From contig JAFXDG010000042.1 of assembly GCA_017521285.1 (NCBI GenBank), forward strand, positions 1-48,773: 48,773 nt of DNA. The letters run 5' to 3'. Positions 15,380 through 25,967 of this stretch are shown here, piece after piece. A program made the position numbers and the translations under genes. This DNA is from Bacteroidaceae bacterium (GTDB lineage: Bacteria > Bacteroidota > Bacteroidia > Bacteroidales > Bacteroidaceae). Under the pieces are notes generated by a model. The model was not told the origin of the DNA. It was given only the letters and a program-made list of their open reading frames with translations, and searched no databases. Within the stretch, counting starts at the first letter, position 1; every line of letters starts with the position of its first letter.

Positions 15380-16615
15380 ATGAGAATATTATTTTTGCCA
15401 CCATATTTTATTCCTGAACAAACAGCTAGTTCACATTTAGATGATAATCGTTATCACGCATTTGCAGATAATGGTTTTTATATGATATGCCATGTTTCAA
15501 CTCCTACTCGAGGAATTGATGATGCAGTAAGAAATGAATACCGTAATCGAAAATTTGAAACGATGTATCACGGTCAAATGGAAGTGTATCGTTTTTCCAT
15601 GTATAAAGAAGGTCGAAATCCGATAGGAAGAGCATTTAGGTATATGTTTTGCTGTGGACTGCAATTTTATAAATCATTATCGGTCGAGAATATTGATTTG
15701 ATTTATTTGGTGAGTACACCTCCTATTCAAGGAGTATTGGGTGGTTTACTGAAAAAAATAAAAAAAATTCCTTTCGTGTATAATTTGCAAGACATCTTCC
15801 CCGATTCGTTGGTAGGCGCAGGTCTTGCTAAGAAGGGTGGATTATTATGGAAGATTGGCCGTGTGATAGAGGATTTTACCTATCGAAATGCAGATAAAAT
15901 TATCGTAATTTCTGAGGACTTCAAACGCAATATTATGGCGAAAGGAGTTCCGGAAGAGAAAATTGTGGTAGTGTATAATTGGGTGGATGAAGAGGCGGTG
16001 AAGCATGTACCAAGAGAGAATAATAAATTGTTCGATGTGTATGGCCTTGACCGCAGCAAGTTCTATATTACATATTGTGGCAATATTGGACTGACACAAA
16101 ATATGGATATGTTACTTGATGTTGCAAAAGAATTGGAGAATGAACCTAATATACAATTTGTATTGATTGGAGAAGGAGCCTATAAGGAAGAAGTAAAGGT
16201 GATAATTAAAGAAAAGAATATAAAGAATGTAACATTGTTACCTTTTCAACCATACGAAGATATCAGTCATGTCTTTAGTTTGGGGGATGCAGGACTTGTC
16301 ATCTCCAAGCCTGGGGTAGGAGAGAACTCGGTGCCGAGCAAGACATGGAGCATACTTTCTGCATCACGTCCTGTTTTGGCCAATTTTGATGAAAATGAAC
16401 TGAAAAGCATTATTGATAAAAATAAATGTGGTATATTCACTGCAGCAGGTGATAAGGCCGCTTTCAGAGAGGCAATCCTTACCATGTATAAGAATAGAAG
16501 TCTTTGCAAAGAAATGGGAGAAAACGGTCGGCAGTTCATCTTGGATAATCTGACGAGGGCGGTCGGAACACAGAAGTATGTGGATGTGATAAAGGCTTTT
16601 GAAACTAACAAATGA
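15380..16615 (+). CDS. Glycosyltransferase family 4 (WbuB/PglA-like)
   Basis: 411 residues. N-terminus RILFLPPYFIPEQTASSHL, then PPIQGVLGGLLKKIKKIPFVYNLQDIFPDS near 118-148, as in WbuB-like enzymes that add the second sugar. The C-terminal domain has GNIGLTQNMDMLLDVAKEL and LVISKPGVGENSVPSKTWSIL. Placed right after the PglC-like gene, it probably extends the first undecaprenyl-linked sugar. Donor sugar unknown. Confidence 0.9.
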   Translation: MRILFLPPYFIPEQTASSHLDDNRYHAFADNGFYMICHVSTPTRGIDDAVRNEYRNRKFETMYHGQMEVYRFSMYKEGRNPIGRAFRYMFCCGLQFYKSLSVENIDLIYLVSTPPIQGVLGGLLKKIKKIPFVYNLQDIFPDSLVGAGLAKKGGLLWKIGRVIEDFTYRNADKIIVISEDFKRNIMAKGVPEEKIVVVYNWVDEEAVKHVPRENNKLFDVYGLDRSKFYITYCGNIGLTQNMDMLLDVAKELENEPNIQFVLIGEGAYKEEVKVIIKEKNIKNVTLLPFQPYEDISHVFSLGDAGLVISKPGVGENSVPSKTWSILSASRPVLANFDENELKSIIDKNKCGIFTAAGDKAAFREAILTMYKNRSLCKEMGENGRQFILDNLTRAVGTQKYVDVIKAFETNK

Positions 16616-16627
16616 ATTTGGGAGGCT

Positions 16628-17731
16628 ATGAAATCTAAACTTCTAAAAATCATACATGCGGCAATCAATGGAGTGCCTTTAGATGAAACGGAATTTTCGG
16701 CTTTGACTGGACAGGAATGGGCTGAATTGTTTCGCTTGTCGGCCAGACAAGGCGTGAAGGCTGTGGCATTTGAAGCCGTGAGCAAACTGTCGGCAGCGGT
16801 ACCGATTCCCAAACAATTGAAGATACAGTGGTTTGGAGCGGCTGTAGGGGTAGAGAATGAGTATGCTCACAGACTACAAGCTTCCGCTGATTTTGCAGAA
16901 CGGATGGAGGATAGTGGACTGCATACTATGGTGTTGAAGGGATTGGCTGTCGGCACTTATTATCCGATACCGGCGCATCGGGAGTTTGGAGATTTGGATT
17001 GCTATCTGTTTAAAGGTGAACTGCCGGATGCACAGTGGGGAAGTGGGTATGAACCGGGAAATGTGGCTGCTGAAAACGCAGGAGCCAAAGTGGAACGGGG
17101 ACATTACAAACACTCGCATGTGGTGTATAAACGGATGCAGATAGAGAACCATCAGTTCTTTCTGCCTGTCCGAGGAAAAAAAGATGTGAAGGAGTTGGAA
17201 AGACATTTACGCAGTGTGGCTTTGCCGGCAACGGAAGAGGTAAAGTATGTGGAGGGAACCCGACTGATTATGCCGTCGGCGGACTTCAATGCGTTGTTCC
17301 TGACGGCTCATGCCATGAATCATTTCCTCTATGAAACTATCCGCTTGCGGAATATGTGTGATTGGGCTTTGTTCTTGAAAGCTGAGCAGCAGCATGTAAA
17401 CTGGAAGGTGTTTTACCAGTGGTGTGACAAGATGCACTATACCCGCTTTGTGAATAGTTTGAACTATATCTGTCACCACTACCTGGGAGTGGAACTTTGC
17501 AGTGAACTGAAAGAGGATGAATATCATGCAGGGCTGATTCTGAATGATATGTGGGAAGGTGATACCTTGTATAATAAAAAGTATTCTTCCAGAATACAAT
17601 TCCGTATAGAACTTGCCATGAATTTTATCCGCTCTTCCTGGAAATATAGTAAAATCTATCAGAGAAATGCATTCGTCTCATTGACAAGTCAAGGGATCAG
17701 CATGTTGTTGGATAAACATCCGAAAGTGTGA
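16628..17731 (+). CDS. NTP_transf_5 family nucleotidyltransferase-like protein
   Basis: 367 residues. Residues 98-122 read VLKGLAVGTYYPIPAHREFGDLDCY, the LKG-x(n)-R-x-x-GDxD signature of the uncharacterised nucleotidyltransferase family PF14907, common at the ends of Bacteroidales capsule loci. No signal peptide. Base composition is closer to the core genome than in the first half of the locus. It starts 12 bases after the GT4 stop and is followed by a strong terminator, so it is the last gene of the operon. Role unknown; a sugar or protein modification is possible. Confidence 0.8.
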   Translation: MKSKLLKIIHAAINGVPLDETEFSALTGQEWAELFRLSARQGVKAVAFEAVSKLSAAVPIPKQLKIQWFGAAVGVENEYAHRLQASADFAERMEDSGLHTMVLKGLAVGTYYPIPAHREFGDLDCYLFKGELPDAQWGSGYEPGNVAAENAGAKVERGHYKHSHVVYKRMQIENHQFFLPVRGKKDVKELERHLRSVALPATEEVKYVEGTRLIMPSADFNALFLTAHAMNHFLYETIRLRNMCDWALFLKAEQQHVNWKVFYQWCDKMHYTRFVNSLNYICHHYLGVELCSELKEDEYHAGLILNDMWEGDTLYNKKYSSRIQFRIELAMNFIRSSWKYSKIYQRNAFVSLTSQGISMLLDKHPKV

Positions 17732-17831
17732 TAGAGGAGGCGATTGTTTGAGAAACTATGGCTAATGGCGATGGCTGATGAGCAAACACCATAAGTGCTG
17801 ACGTTATACAGCAGCTATTGCTTAATCCATC

Positions 17832-17873
17832 AAAAAAGGGATGCGACCTTTGCGGGTCGTATCCCTTTTTTTG
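17832..17873. terminator. Bidirectional rho-independent terminator
   Basis: Arms 17832-17848 and 17855-17871 pair over 17 positions with a single G-U and a 6-base loop. Because the stem begins with A6 and ends with T6-7, it can terminate transcription in both directions: the polysaccharide operon on the + strand and prs on the - strand. Confidence 0.9.
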
Positions 17874-17896
17874 TTTATAGTCAGAATTGGGAAAAA

Positions 17897-18834
17897 TCAA
17901 ATCAGATACTGTGAGCTTATACTCTCGTTTGACTCTACGCGGCGGATGGTCTCGGCAAAGAGGTCGGCAATGCTGAGCTGCTTCACCTTGGCGCAACGGT
18001 TGGTGTAGGGGATGCTGTCGGTGAAGACCATCTCTTCGAGAGCTGATGCCTGAACACGGTCGCTGGCAGGACCTGACATGACGCAGTGCGATGCAATGGC
18101 ACGCACACTGGCGGCTCCGGCTTCCATCATGATGTCGGCTGCTTTGGTGATGGTACCGGCGGTATCTACCATGTCGTCCAGAATGATGACGTTCTTGCCT
18201 TTCACGTCACCGATAATCTGCATGGAGGCCACTTCGTTGGCTTTCAAGCGCTGTTTGTTGCAGAGTACGAGGGGAACGTTGAAGTATTTGGCGTATGAAC
18301 TGGCACGCTTGGAACCACCTACGTCGGGGCGGCAATTACCAGATTCTCCAATTTCAATGAAGCGATATAGGGAACGAACACACCGCTGGCATACAGGTGG
18401 TCAACGGGGATGTCGAAGAATCCTTGAATCTGGTCGGCATGAAGGTCCATGGTTATGAGACGGTCGATGCCGGCTACGCTCAACATGTCTGCTATCAACT
18501 TGGCTCCGATAGATACACGGGGCTTGTCCTTACGATCCTGACGTGCCCATCCGAAATAGGGGATGACGGCTACGATGCTTTTGGCAGATGCACGCTTGGC
18601 GGCATCAATCATCAGCAACAGCTCCATCAGGTTGTCGGAGTTGGGGAAGGTTGACTGTACAAGGAATACGTCGCGTCCGCGGATGGACTCTTCGTATGAG
18701 ACTGCAAACTCGCCGTCGGCAAAATGCATGATGTTCAGGTTGCCCAATGGACATCCGAGGCTGGCGCAGATTTTTTCGGCAAGGTATCTCGACTTTGTGC
18801 CCGAGAATACCATGAAAGAGGGTTTTTCGTTCAT
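17897..18834 (-). pseudogene. prs: Ribose-phosphate pyrophosphokinase, one-base frameshift
   Basis: Two - strand frames together give a complete PRPP synthetase. Residues 1-170 (18834 to about 18325) include FSGTKSRYLAEKI, PYFGWARQDRK and DLHADQIQGFF. The second frame (about 18325-17897) includes KANEVASMQIIGDV and NVIILDDMVDTAGTI, the PRPP-binding loop. The join is at the C run opposite 18326-18329: the frame runs LVIAAP then stops, and one more C restores DVGGSKRASSYAKYF. With that base the protein is 312 residues, the normal length. Prs makes PRPP for nucleotide, histidine and tryptophan synthesis and is usually essential, so a base-call loss is more likely than true inactivation. Confidence 0.85.
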
Positions 18835-18876
18835 GATTATATGGCTGGTTTCTCGACCTGTATTTTAAAATTTGTG

Positions 18877-18884
18877 CAAAGGTA
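18877..18884 (-). promoter_or_regulatory. -7 box of the prs promoter
   Basis: The - strand reads TACCTTTG (TAnnTTTG consensus) here, about 42 bases before the prs start at 18834. No clear TTTG -33 box is seen at the expected distance. It separates prs from the thiamine operon. Confidence 0.5.
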
Positions 18885-18911
18885 TGAAATATATTTTGAT
18901 TTCTTGTCCTT

Positions 18912-19520
18912 TTAGTCCGCCAATTTCTTCAATTGTTTGAAGCGTTGCAGTACTTCGGCATAATTAATGGCGTTGTGCTCGTCAAAACGGTCCCAAATGT
19001 CACCGAGGACGGCAGCTCCACCAAACCCCAATTTACGGATGAGGCGGATGCTTTCGGGACGAATGCCTCCCAAGGCAATTACCTTCTTGTCGATGATGCC
19101 GCTTTTGGAGGCTGCCTTCAATTCGTCGAACGAGAAATTACTCAGGTATTCCTTTTTGGAGATGCTGTCGAAGATGGGACTCATGAACACGTAGTTGAAA
19201 TGTCCTTTCTTCTGTTTCACCTCTTCCAAGGAGTGGCATGAACAACTGACGTGGCCCTTGTAGTTGAGAGGGACATCGGGGTTACGGCTGTTCAGATGGA
19301 CCCCCATCAGGTTGAATTCTTCCTTCAGGTAGAAGTGGTCGTGGGTGACGATACGCTTGTGGTACTGCTTGGGGATGAGTGTCAGCAGGCGTTCGGAGAA
19401 CATGGGGGCCGTGTCCGGCTTCCTCAGGTGCAGGACATCCAGACCCTCTTCGAAGAGTGCGGTGATAATCTGATCTTCCTCGATGAAGAACTTTGGGGTT
19501 GTTATCAATATCAGTTTCAT
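18912..19520 (-). CDS. ThiE/TenI-like thiamine phosphate synthase family protein
   Basis: 202 residues from the start at 19520 (MKLILITTPKFF); an upstream ATG at 19547 lies inside the promoter. Contains LDVLHLRKPD, MGVHLNSRNP, YVFMSPIFDSISKKEY and VIALGGI, matching the TIM-barrel ThiE/TenI family. It is a second copy beside the thiE in the operon and more divergent, so it may be a TenI-like paralogue or have a salvage role. A -7 box lies between thiF and this gene, so it may be transcribed separately. Confidence 0.75.
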   Translation of the reverse strand: MKLILITTPKFFIEEDQIITALFEEGLDVLHLRKPDTAPMFSERLLTLIPKQYHKRIVTHDHFYLKEEFNLMGVHLNSRNPDVPLNYKGHVSCSCHSLEEVKQKKGHFNYVFMSPIFDSISKKEYLSNFSFDELKAASKSGIIDKKVIALGGIRPESIRLIRKLGFGGAAVLGDIWDRFDEHNAINYAEVLQRFKQLKKLAD

Positions 19521-19544
19521 ATCATCAGATAACGTTTTCGGCCG

Positions 19545-19552
19545 CAAAAGTA
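19545..19552 (-). promoter_or_regulatory. -7 box before the second ThiE-like gene
   Basis: The - strand reads TACTTTTG, a match to TAnnTTTG, in the 52-base gap between thiF and the ThiE/TenI-like gene, about 24 bases before its start at 19520. No TTTG is seen 19-21 bases upstream. Confidence 0.4.
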
Positions 19553-19572
19553 CGAATTATCCCCCATATTTC

Positions 19573-20271
19573 CTATGATTGGAGCGAAATAATGTGGCTC
19601 TGCATGGTCAAAAGGTCGAAGGTGAGGAGGTGGGAGAGGAGGGGGGAGGGGATGCCGGTGATGTACTTGAGTGCTTCGTTGGCAGCTATGCTTCCGATGA
19701 TGGCAGGGGTGGTGCCGATGACTCCTTGCTCCGCTTGGTGGCTGGTCGCAGTCTCTTCCGGATATATGTCGCGATAGGTGGGGGCATCGGGATGGTGACA
19801 GAGGAGAGCCACTTGTCCCGAGAGACTGCCGATGGCGGCATAGACGTATGGTTTGCCGAGGCGGTGACATACATCGCTGATGAGGTAGCGTGTGGCATGA
19901 TTGTCGCATCCATCGACAACGAGGTCGTAGCGGCTGATGATTCCGGTAGCATTGTCAGCTGTGAGGCGAAGGGGATATGCATCGATACAGAGGGCACTGT
20001 TGAGTTGGCGGAGCCGTCGGGCGGCGCAGTGTACCTTACTTTGTCCCACTTCGTCTTCGGTATAGAGTATCTGACGGTGCAGATTGCTGGGGCTGACAAC
20101 ATCGTCGTCGATGATTCCCAACCGGCCGATGCCAGCTCCTGCCAGATAGAGGGAGATGGGGCATCCGAGGCCGCCAGCGCCTACAATGAGTGCGCTGGCG
20201 TGTGATATCTTTTGTTGTCCCTCCTCTCCGACTTCGGGAAGGAGGATCTGGCGGTGGTAACGTTCATTCAT
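19573..20271 (-). CDS. thiF: ThiF/MoeB/HesA family adenylyltransferase for ThiS
   Basis: 232 residues from the start at 20271, where ATGA couples it to the thiH stop. Begins NERYHRQILLPEVGEEGQQ; nucleotide loop GAGGLG at 31-36; YDLVVDGCDNHATRYLISD in the middle. It should adenylate the C-terminal Gly-Gly of ThiS. Unlike E. coli ThiF, the zinc cysteines are absent: the CYRC position reads TYRD, and the cysteine before the AGV loop is replaced in SHQAEQGVIG. MoeB-like function cannot be ruled out, but context points to thiamine synthesis. Confidence 0.85.
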   Translation of the reverse strand: MNERYHRQILLPEVGEEGQQKISHASALIVGAGGLGCPISLYLAGAGIGRLGIIDDDVVSPSNLHRQILYTEDEVGQSKVHCAARRLRQLNSALCIDAYPLRLTADNATGIISRYDLVVDGCDNHATRYLISDVCHRLGKPYVYAAIGSLSGQVALLCHHPDAPTYRDIYPEETATSHQAEQGVIGTTPAIIGSIAANEALKYITGIPSPLLSHLLTFDLLTMQSHIISLQS

Positions 20272-21398
20272 ATTGTCTGTTGTTTGTAATCGAAACTTGC
20301 ATCCCAATCTTTCCATACTGGTTCGATACCGAGCTCCTTCAATCGCTTGCATACTTCCACAGCGGTGCGATTGTCGCTGATGGCAAACTGCTCCAGCGCT
20401 TCGGGATAGGTGGCATAGCCGCCCGGTTCGGTGTGGCTCTCGGCACTCATGGTGGTGACACCCAGCGGGGCCATGTGGTCACGGAAGTGTGCCGTCTCGC
20501 GAGTAGAGTAGGAGATGTCCACATCGTGGTCGAAGATGCGCATGGCAAAGGTGAGTTGTGCCAGTTCGCGGTCGGTCATCACAACGTTTGGTTGGAAGCC
20601 GCCATTGTCGGATGGACGCAGACGGGGAAAATTCACACTGTACTTGGTGCGCCAGTACTTCCGTTGCAGATAGCGCAGATGGCGGGCCATCATGGTGACA
20701 TCGGTGCGCCACTCTTCCAAGCCGATGAGTACTCCCATACCGATGCTGTGTACGCCGGCCATACCCATGCGGTCGGGGGCATTGACGCGCCAGTCGAACT
20801 TCGACTTCATGCCTCGGGGATGGTAGATGTTGTACCGCGCGGCGTTGTACGTCTCTTGAAAACAGATGACGCCATTCAGACCGTGATTGGTCAACTCCTT
20901 GTATTCCTCAGTCTTGAGGGGCATGACCTCAATTTTCAAGTTGGCAAAATACTCCTTTGCCTTGTCGAGTGCACGGGCCAGATAGGGCACTCCTGCTTTG
21001 GCGGGGTTTTCACCGGTGACGAGTAGCAGATTCTCGAATGGGCCGAGCTGTTTGATGGCTTTGTATTCGTTCTCCATTTCCTCGGGAGTGAGGATGGTGC
21101 GTGGCATGGGGTTCGATATGTGAAAGCCGCAATAGACGCACGAATTGGCACATGAGTTGGTGAGATAGAGAGGGATAAAGAGCGACATGGTGTGTCCGAA
21201 CCGCTCTTCGGTATAGCGCTTGCTCAGTGTCGCCATCTGTTCCAGATACGGGGCTGCGGCGGGTGAAACAAGAGCCATGAAGTCATCGATGCAGCAGTGC
21301 TCTTTGGTGAGTGCACGGCGCACGTCGGCATCGGTCATGGCATAAATCTGTTCCGTGGTCTCTTTCCACGAATAGTTGGTGATTTCTTCGCTGAACAT
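20268..21398 (-). CDS. thiH: 2-iminoacetate synthase, radical SAM enzyme
   Basis: 376 residues. Radical SAM cluster motif CANSCVYC with C83, C87 and C90, followed by GF as in ThiH. ThiH cleaves tyrosine to give dehydroglycine for thiazole formation, the anaerobic route, fitting a gut anaerobe. Length and the C-terminal segment ISDNRTAVEVCKRLKELG match the family. It starts 15 bases after thiC and overlaps thiF by four bases. Confidence 0.93.
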   Translation of the reverse strand: MFSEEITNYSWKETTEQIYAMTDADVRRALTKEHCCIDDFMALVSPAAAPYLEQMATLSKRYTEERFGHTMSLFIPLYLTNSCANSCVYCGFHISNPMPRTILTPEEMENEYKAIKQLGPFENLLLVTGENPAKAGVPYLARALDKAKEYFANLKIEVMPLKTEEYKELTNHGLNGVICFQETYNAARYNIYHPRGMKSKFDWRVNAPDRMGMAGVHSIGMGVLIGLEEWRTDVTMMARHLRYLQRKYWRTKYSVNFPRLRPSDNGGFQPNVVMTDRELAQLTFAMRIFDHDVDISYSTRETAHFRDHMAPLGVTTMSAESHTEPGGYATYPEALEQFAISDNRTAVEVCKRLKELGIEPVWKDWDASFDYKQQTI

Positions 21399-21413
21399 AA
21401 GTCTTGTCGGATG

Positions 21414-23006
<1,593 letters not shown>

Positions 23007-23028
23007 TTAGATGTTGATAATTATTGTT

Positions 23029-23805
23029 CTATTCACCCAAGAAAGCGGTGAGTGGTGACGAGGCTGATGCCATCATTCCTGTGGCTGTAGCTCCCAAACC
23101 AGCTTCGTAGGCCTTTCGGCCTGCAATGACTGCTTCTTTAAATGCGATGGCCATTTCTACGGGATTACTCGCGATGGCTATTGCCGTATTCACCAGACAG
23201 GCCGAGGCTCCCAATTCCATCGCTTCGGCTGCATGGCTGGGTGCACCGATACCTGCATCTACCACCACTGGCACACCTGCTTGCTCAATGATGATGCGCA
23301 AGAAATCGCGTGTCTGCAATCCCTTGTTTGTCCCAATGGGTGCACCGAGTGGCATGACCGTGGCTGCTCCGGCTTCCTCCAATTGACGGCACAGCGTGGG
23401 GTCTGCCTGACAGTAGGGGAGTACTACGAATCCCATTTTTACCAATTGCTCTGTGGCTTTCAATGTTTCAACAGAGTCAGGCAAGAGGTATTTCGGATCG
23501 GGGTGAATCTCCAACTTCAGCCAATTGGTTCCGAAAGCTTCGCGGGCCATCTGTGCTGCAAATATGGCTTCTTCGGCCGTACGTACTCCACTTGTATTAG
23601 GCAGTAATTGGATGTCCGGATGTACGATATGGTTGAGCAGGTCGTCCTCTTTGTCATGGAGCTCAATACGCTTCATGGCAACGGTTACCATTTCGGTCTT
23701 GGAAGCTGCAATGGCCTCCTTCATCAGTTGGTTGTCGGGGAACTTTCCGGTTCCCAGAAACAGACGTGAATTGAATTCGCGTCCGGCAATGATCAGTTTT
23801 TCCAT
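23029..23805 (-). CDS. thiG: Thiazole synthase
   Basis: 258 residues from 23805 ([22 protein letters not shown]). Landmarks: PNTSG at 69-73, WLKLEIHPD with K97 in the place of the Schiff-base lysine, then [14 protein letters not shown] and [20 protein letters not shown]. It forms the thiazole ring from DXP, dehydroglycine and ThiS thiocarboxylate. The start overlaps the end of thiE by 13 bases. In-frame codons further upstream belong to the overlapping thiE region and give no family match. Confidence 0.95.
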   Translation of the reverse strand: MEKLIIAGREFNSRLFLGTGKFPDNQLMKEAIAASKTEMVTVAMKRIELHDKEDDLLNHIVHPDIQLLPNTSGVRTAEEAIFAAQMAREAFGTNWLKLEIHPDPKYLLPDSVETLKATEQLVKMGFVVLPYCQADPTLCRQLEEAGAATVMPLGAPIGTNKGLQTRDFLRIIIEQAGVPVVVDAGIGAPSHAAEAMELGASACLVNTAIAIASNPVEMAIAFKEAVIAGRKAYEAGLGATATGMMASASSPLTAFLGE

Positions 23806-24448
23806 AATGTTATTTTTTTTATTATTTCTTTCATTTCCTCTATCGGATTTTCTGCCCGTAGAATCGAACCGCTGATGGCAATGCCAGTGATGCCTGTCTG
23901 TATCAGTGCGGAGATGTCTTCTTTTGTGATACCGCCAATGGCTACGATGGGGAGGTTGATGCCTTCCGCTTTCATGTGTGACACAATATCGGTATAACCT
24001 TCCATGCCCAGAATGGGGGACAGATTCCTCTTGGTGGTTGTGAAACGGAATGGTCCGCATCCGATGTAGTCCGCTCCTTCGGCCGACAGTCTGCGTACGT
24101 CGTCAATTGTGTTTGCTGTTCCACCGATAATAAACTCTTTTCCCAATATCTGCCGGGCTTTGCTGACAGGCATATTTTCTTTCCAAGATGTACGCCATCA
24201 GCTCCAATCTGTTTCACCAGCTTCACATGATCATCAATGATGAATGTCGCTCCGTATTTGCGACACATTGCCATAGCCTCCTTGGCTATGGGCATCATAT
24301 CTTCAGGTGTTGTTTCCTTCATTCGGAGCTGAATCCATCGGCATCCGCCTTCAAGGGCGATGCGCACCGAGTCGAGATAGGTGTACCGGTCGGTAAAATG
24401 TGTGATAAATTGTACTCGGGATTTCTCCTTTAATTCTTTCTTCTTCAT
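23793..24448 (-). pseudogene. thiE: Thiamine phosphate synthase, one-base frameshift
   Basis: Two overlapping - strand frames make one ThiE. The first (from 24448, MKKKELKEKSRVQFITHF) runs through IQLRMKETTPEDM and TFIIDDHVKLVKQIGADGVHLG; the second carries [32 protein letters not shown] and [11 protein letters not shown]. The switch lies in the T run at 24180-24182 (+ strand); one extra base restores GVHLGKENMPVSKAR and gives 218 residues. ThiE couples HMP-PP and thiazole phosphate. The otherwise complete operon suggests a base-call loss or very recent mutation. It starts 16 bases after thiS. Confidence 0.85.
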
Positions 24449-24464
24449 TCTTCGTTCTTCACTC

Positions 24465-24662
24465 TTACCCTCCGCATACCGCCTTGATGATAAGAATATT
24501 GTCACCTTCATTCAGGGTAAAAGCTTCCCATTTGATGCGAGGTACCATACATTGGTTTACAGCCACAGCCACACCCCGTGATGGCCACGACAATTCCGTA
24601 GCCAACCCGCTCAGCGTGTCGGCTTCTGTGCAAATCTCTTGATTGTTGACTTTCAGTTTCAT
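24465..24662 (-). CDS. thiS: Sulfur carrier protein
   Basis: 65 residues from 24662 (MKLKVNNQEICTEADTL), with a ubiquitin-like pattern and the required C-terminal Gly-Gly (IIKAVCGG). An upstream ATG at 24764 would translate the riboswitch region and is rejected. First gene of the thiamine operon; ThiS thiocarboxylate supplies sulfur to ThiG. Confidence 0.93.
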   Translation of the reverse strand: MKLKVNNQEICTEADTLSGLATELSWPSRGVAVAVNQCMVPRIKWEAFTLNEGDNILIIKAVCGG

Positions 24663-24763
24663 GCTTCCCAAGAATTTGTTGGTTCCTAAAAATGTCAACA
24701 AAGGGGAAGCCCGGATAGAAAAAATGCCCTTGACGGGCACAGACGTTACATACAAAATATCCA

Positions 24764-24838
24764 CAATTCCTACGGCAGCATGACCTGCATCAGGTTCGAG
24801 GGTATAATCTCAGCCCCCTATCCGGGGCACCCCTTTGT
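24764..24838 (-). promoter_or_regulatory. TPP riboswitch (THI element)
   Basis: On the - strand the sequence includes gggggctgagattataccc, then cgaacctgatgcaggtc and atgctgccgtaggaa, the conserved THI-box core (CUGAGA, ACCUGA, GUAGGGA-like). It lies about 100 bases before thiS. It senses thiamine pyrophosphate and represses the operon; whether it acts on transcription or translation cannot be told from sequence. Confidence 0.95.
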
Positions 24839-24850
24839 CTATGTCGGGGG

Positions 24851-24858
24851 CAAAGGTA
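24851..24858 (-). promoter_or_regulatory. -7 box of the thiamine operon
   Basis: The - strand reads TACCTTTG, the TAnnTTTG consensus, 12 bases upstream of the riboswitch, so the aptamer would lie at the very start of the transcript. No clear -33 TTTG is seen. Confidence 0.6.
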
Positions 24859-24898
24859 GTGGATTTTTGGGAAATGAAATAGTTTCTTTCTGTTTTTT

Positions 24899-25825
24899 TC
24901 AGCTTTCAGCCATTTTTTTTCGTAAAACGGAATAATAGCCCAGTTTGTAGAAGGCAAAAAGAAGAAGGTTGGGTGATGTCCCTGTCAAGTTTCGCTTGAG
25001 TAAAGGGCGTGACCATTGGAAAATCATGCGGATGAGTGGTGTCAGGCCGAATCTCTTCAAGTGTGTATAAATTTTGTGGAGATATACGGATTCCCCTAAT
25101 TTGTCAGCCTGTTCAGACAAAGTCTGTATGGCCTCCTCTGTCTTTTTCAGGAAGATGCTGTTTGGTTCAATGTCTTGATTCTCCAAGGGATTGTCGATGT
25201 GCAGAATGTTGAAACCCGCTTCTTTCAAATGCATTCCGAACAACACATCTTCGTATCCGTATTGGCGAAAATCCTCGTCGAACCGTACATGGTTGAAGGC
25301 ATTGCTCTTTATCAACACATTGAATGTGCGGAACGAAGCGTAAGGCTGCAGGTTGCGCTTGGCCGCTGTATAATTCTTTTCTGCTGCTTTTTCGTAGGAA
25401 TAACGCAAAGAAACTTCGGGCGATGGTAAAGACGACGGATGAATGATACCGCCGCAAATGACATTTACATCAGGATTGGCTTGAATGGCCTCTATGTATC
25501 GTTTCAGAAATTGGTCATCTGTCGGCAATCCGTCACAATCGGCTACCAGCATCCATTCCCTTTGCGCTTGGTCAGCCAAAAAATTGCGGATGCGCGAGCG
25601 ACCCATATTCTCTGTCAGACCGATGAATCTGCAGTGTGGCAGAGAGGCAATGGCTTCGTTGGCCCGCCGGCAAGTGTTGTTCGTTGAGGCATCGTCAGCC
25701 ACAATGATTTCGATGTCATTGGGAGATACGTCAGGCTCTCCGGCCAGCCCGTCGGCTTGTCTGGACAATTCTTTGGCCAAAGGATAGGCCACATAATTGT
25801 ATGCAGGAATCAATATCGAAATCAT
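24899..25825 (-). CDS. Glycosyltransferase family 2
   Basis: 308 residues from 25825 (MISILIPAYNY), the canonical GT2 start; an upstream ATG at 25900 precedes a lysine-rich stretch without family match. GT-A features: EIIVADDASTNN near 48, then MLVADCDGLPTDDQFLKRY near 100 (DxD region reading DCDG). The C-terminus is basic and hydrophobic, possibly membrane-associated. Inverting glycosyltransferase with unknown substrate, divergent from the DUF5686 gene. Confidence 0.85.
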   Translation of the reverse strand: MISILIPAYNYVAYPLAKELSRQADGLAGEPDVSPNDIEIIVADDASTNNTCRRANEAIASLPHCRFIGLTENMGRSRIRNFLADQAQREWMLVADCDGLPTDDQFLKRYIEAIQANPDVNVICGGIIHPSSLPSPEVSLRYSYEKAAEKNYTAAKRNLQPYASFRTFNVLIKSNAFNHVRFDEDFRQYGYEDVLFGMHLKEAGFNILHIDNPLENQDIEPNSIFLKKTEEAIQTLSEQADKLGESVYLHKIYTHLKRFGLTPLIRMIFQWSRPLLKRNLTGTSPNLLLFAFYKLGYYSVLRKKMAES

Positions 25826-25950
25826 CTCTATCTCCAATTCTTGGGTGCGAAGATAGTTAATTTTGATGGAATTATCAGAATTTCTCTTATTTTTTCGCAA
25901 ATTGGACTTTAATTCCTCCCTTTCCTTCTTTCTACTTCATTCTTTATCCG

Positions 25951-25958
25951 TACCTTTG
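25951..25958 (+). promoter_or_regulatory. -7 box before the DUF5686 gene
   Basis: TACCTTTG fits TAnnTTTG. It lies 10 bases before the ATG at 25968 and 34 before the one at 25992, so it argues against the far-upstream start at 25863 and favours 25992 unless the leader is very short. Confidence 0.5.
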
Positions 25959-25967
25959 CCGCGAATT

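Noticed and set aside
23806-24060. N-terminal extension of ThiG in the same frame
   Set aside because: The extension overlaps thiE out of frame and gives basic, His-rich sequence; ThiG homology begins at MEKLIIAG (23805).
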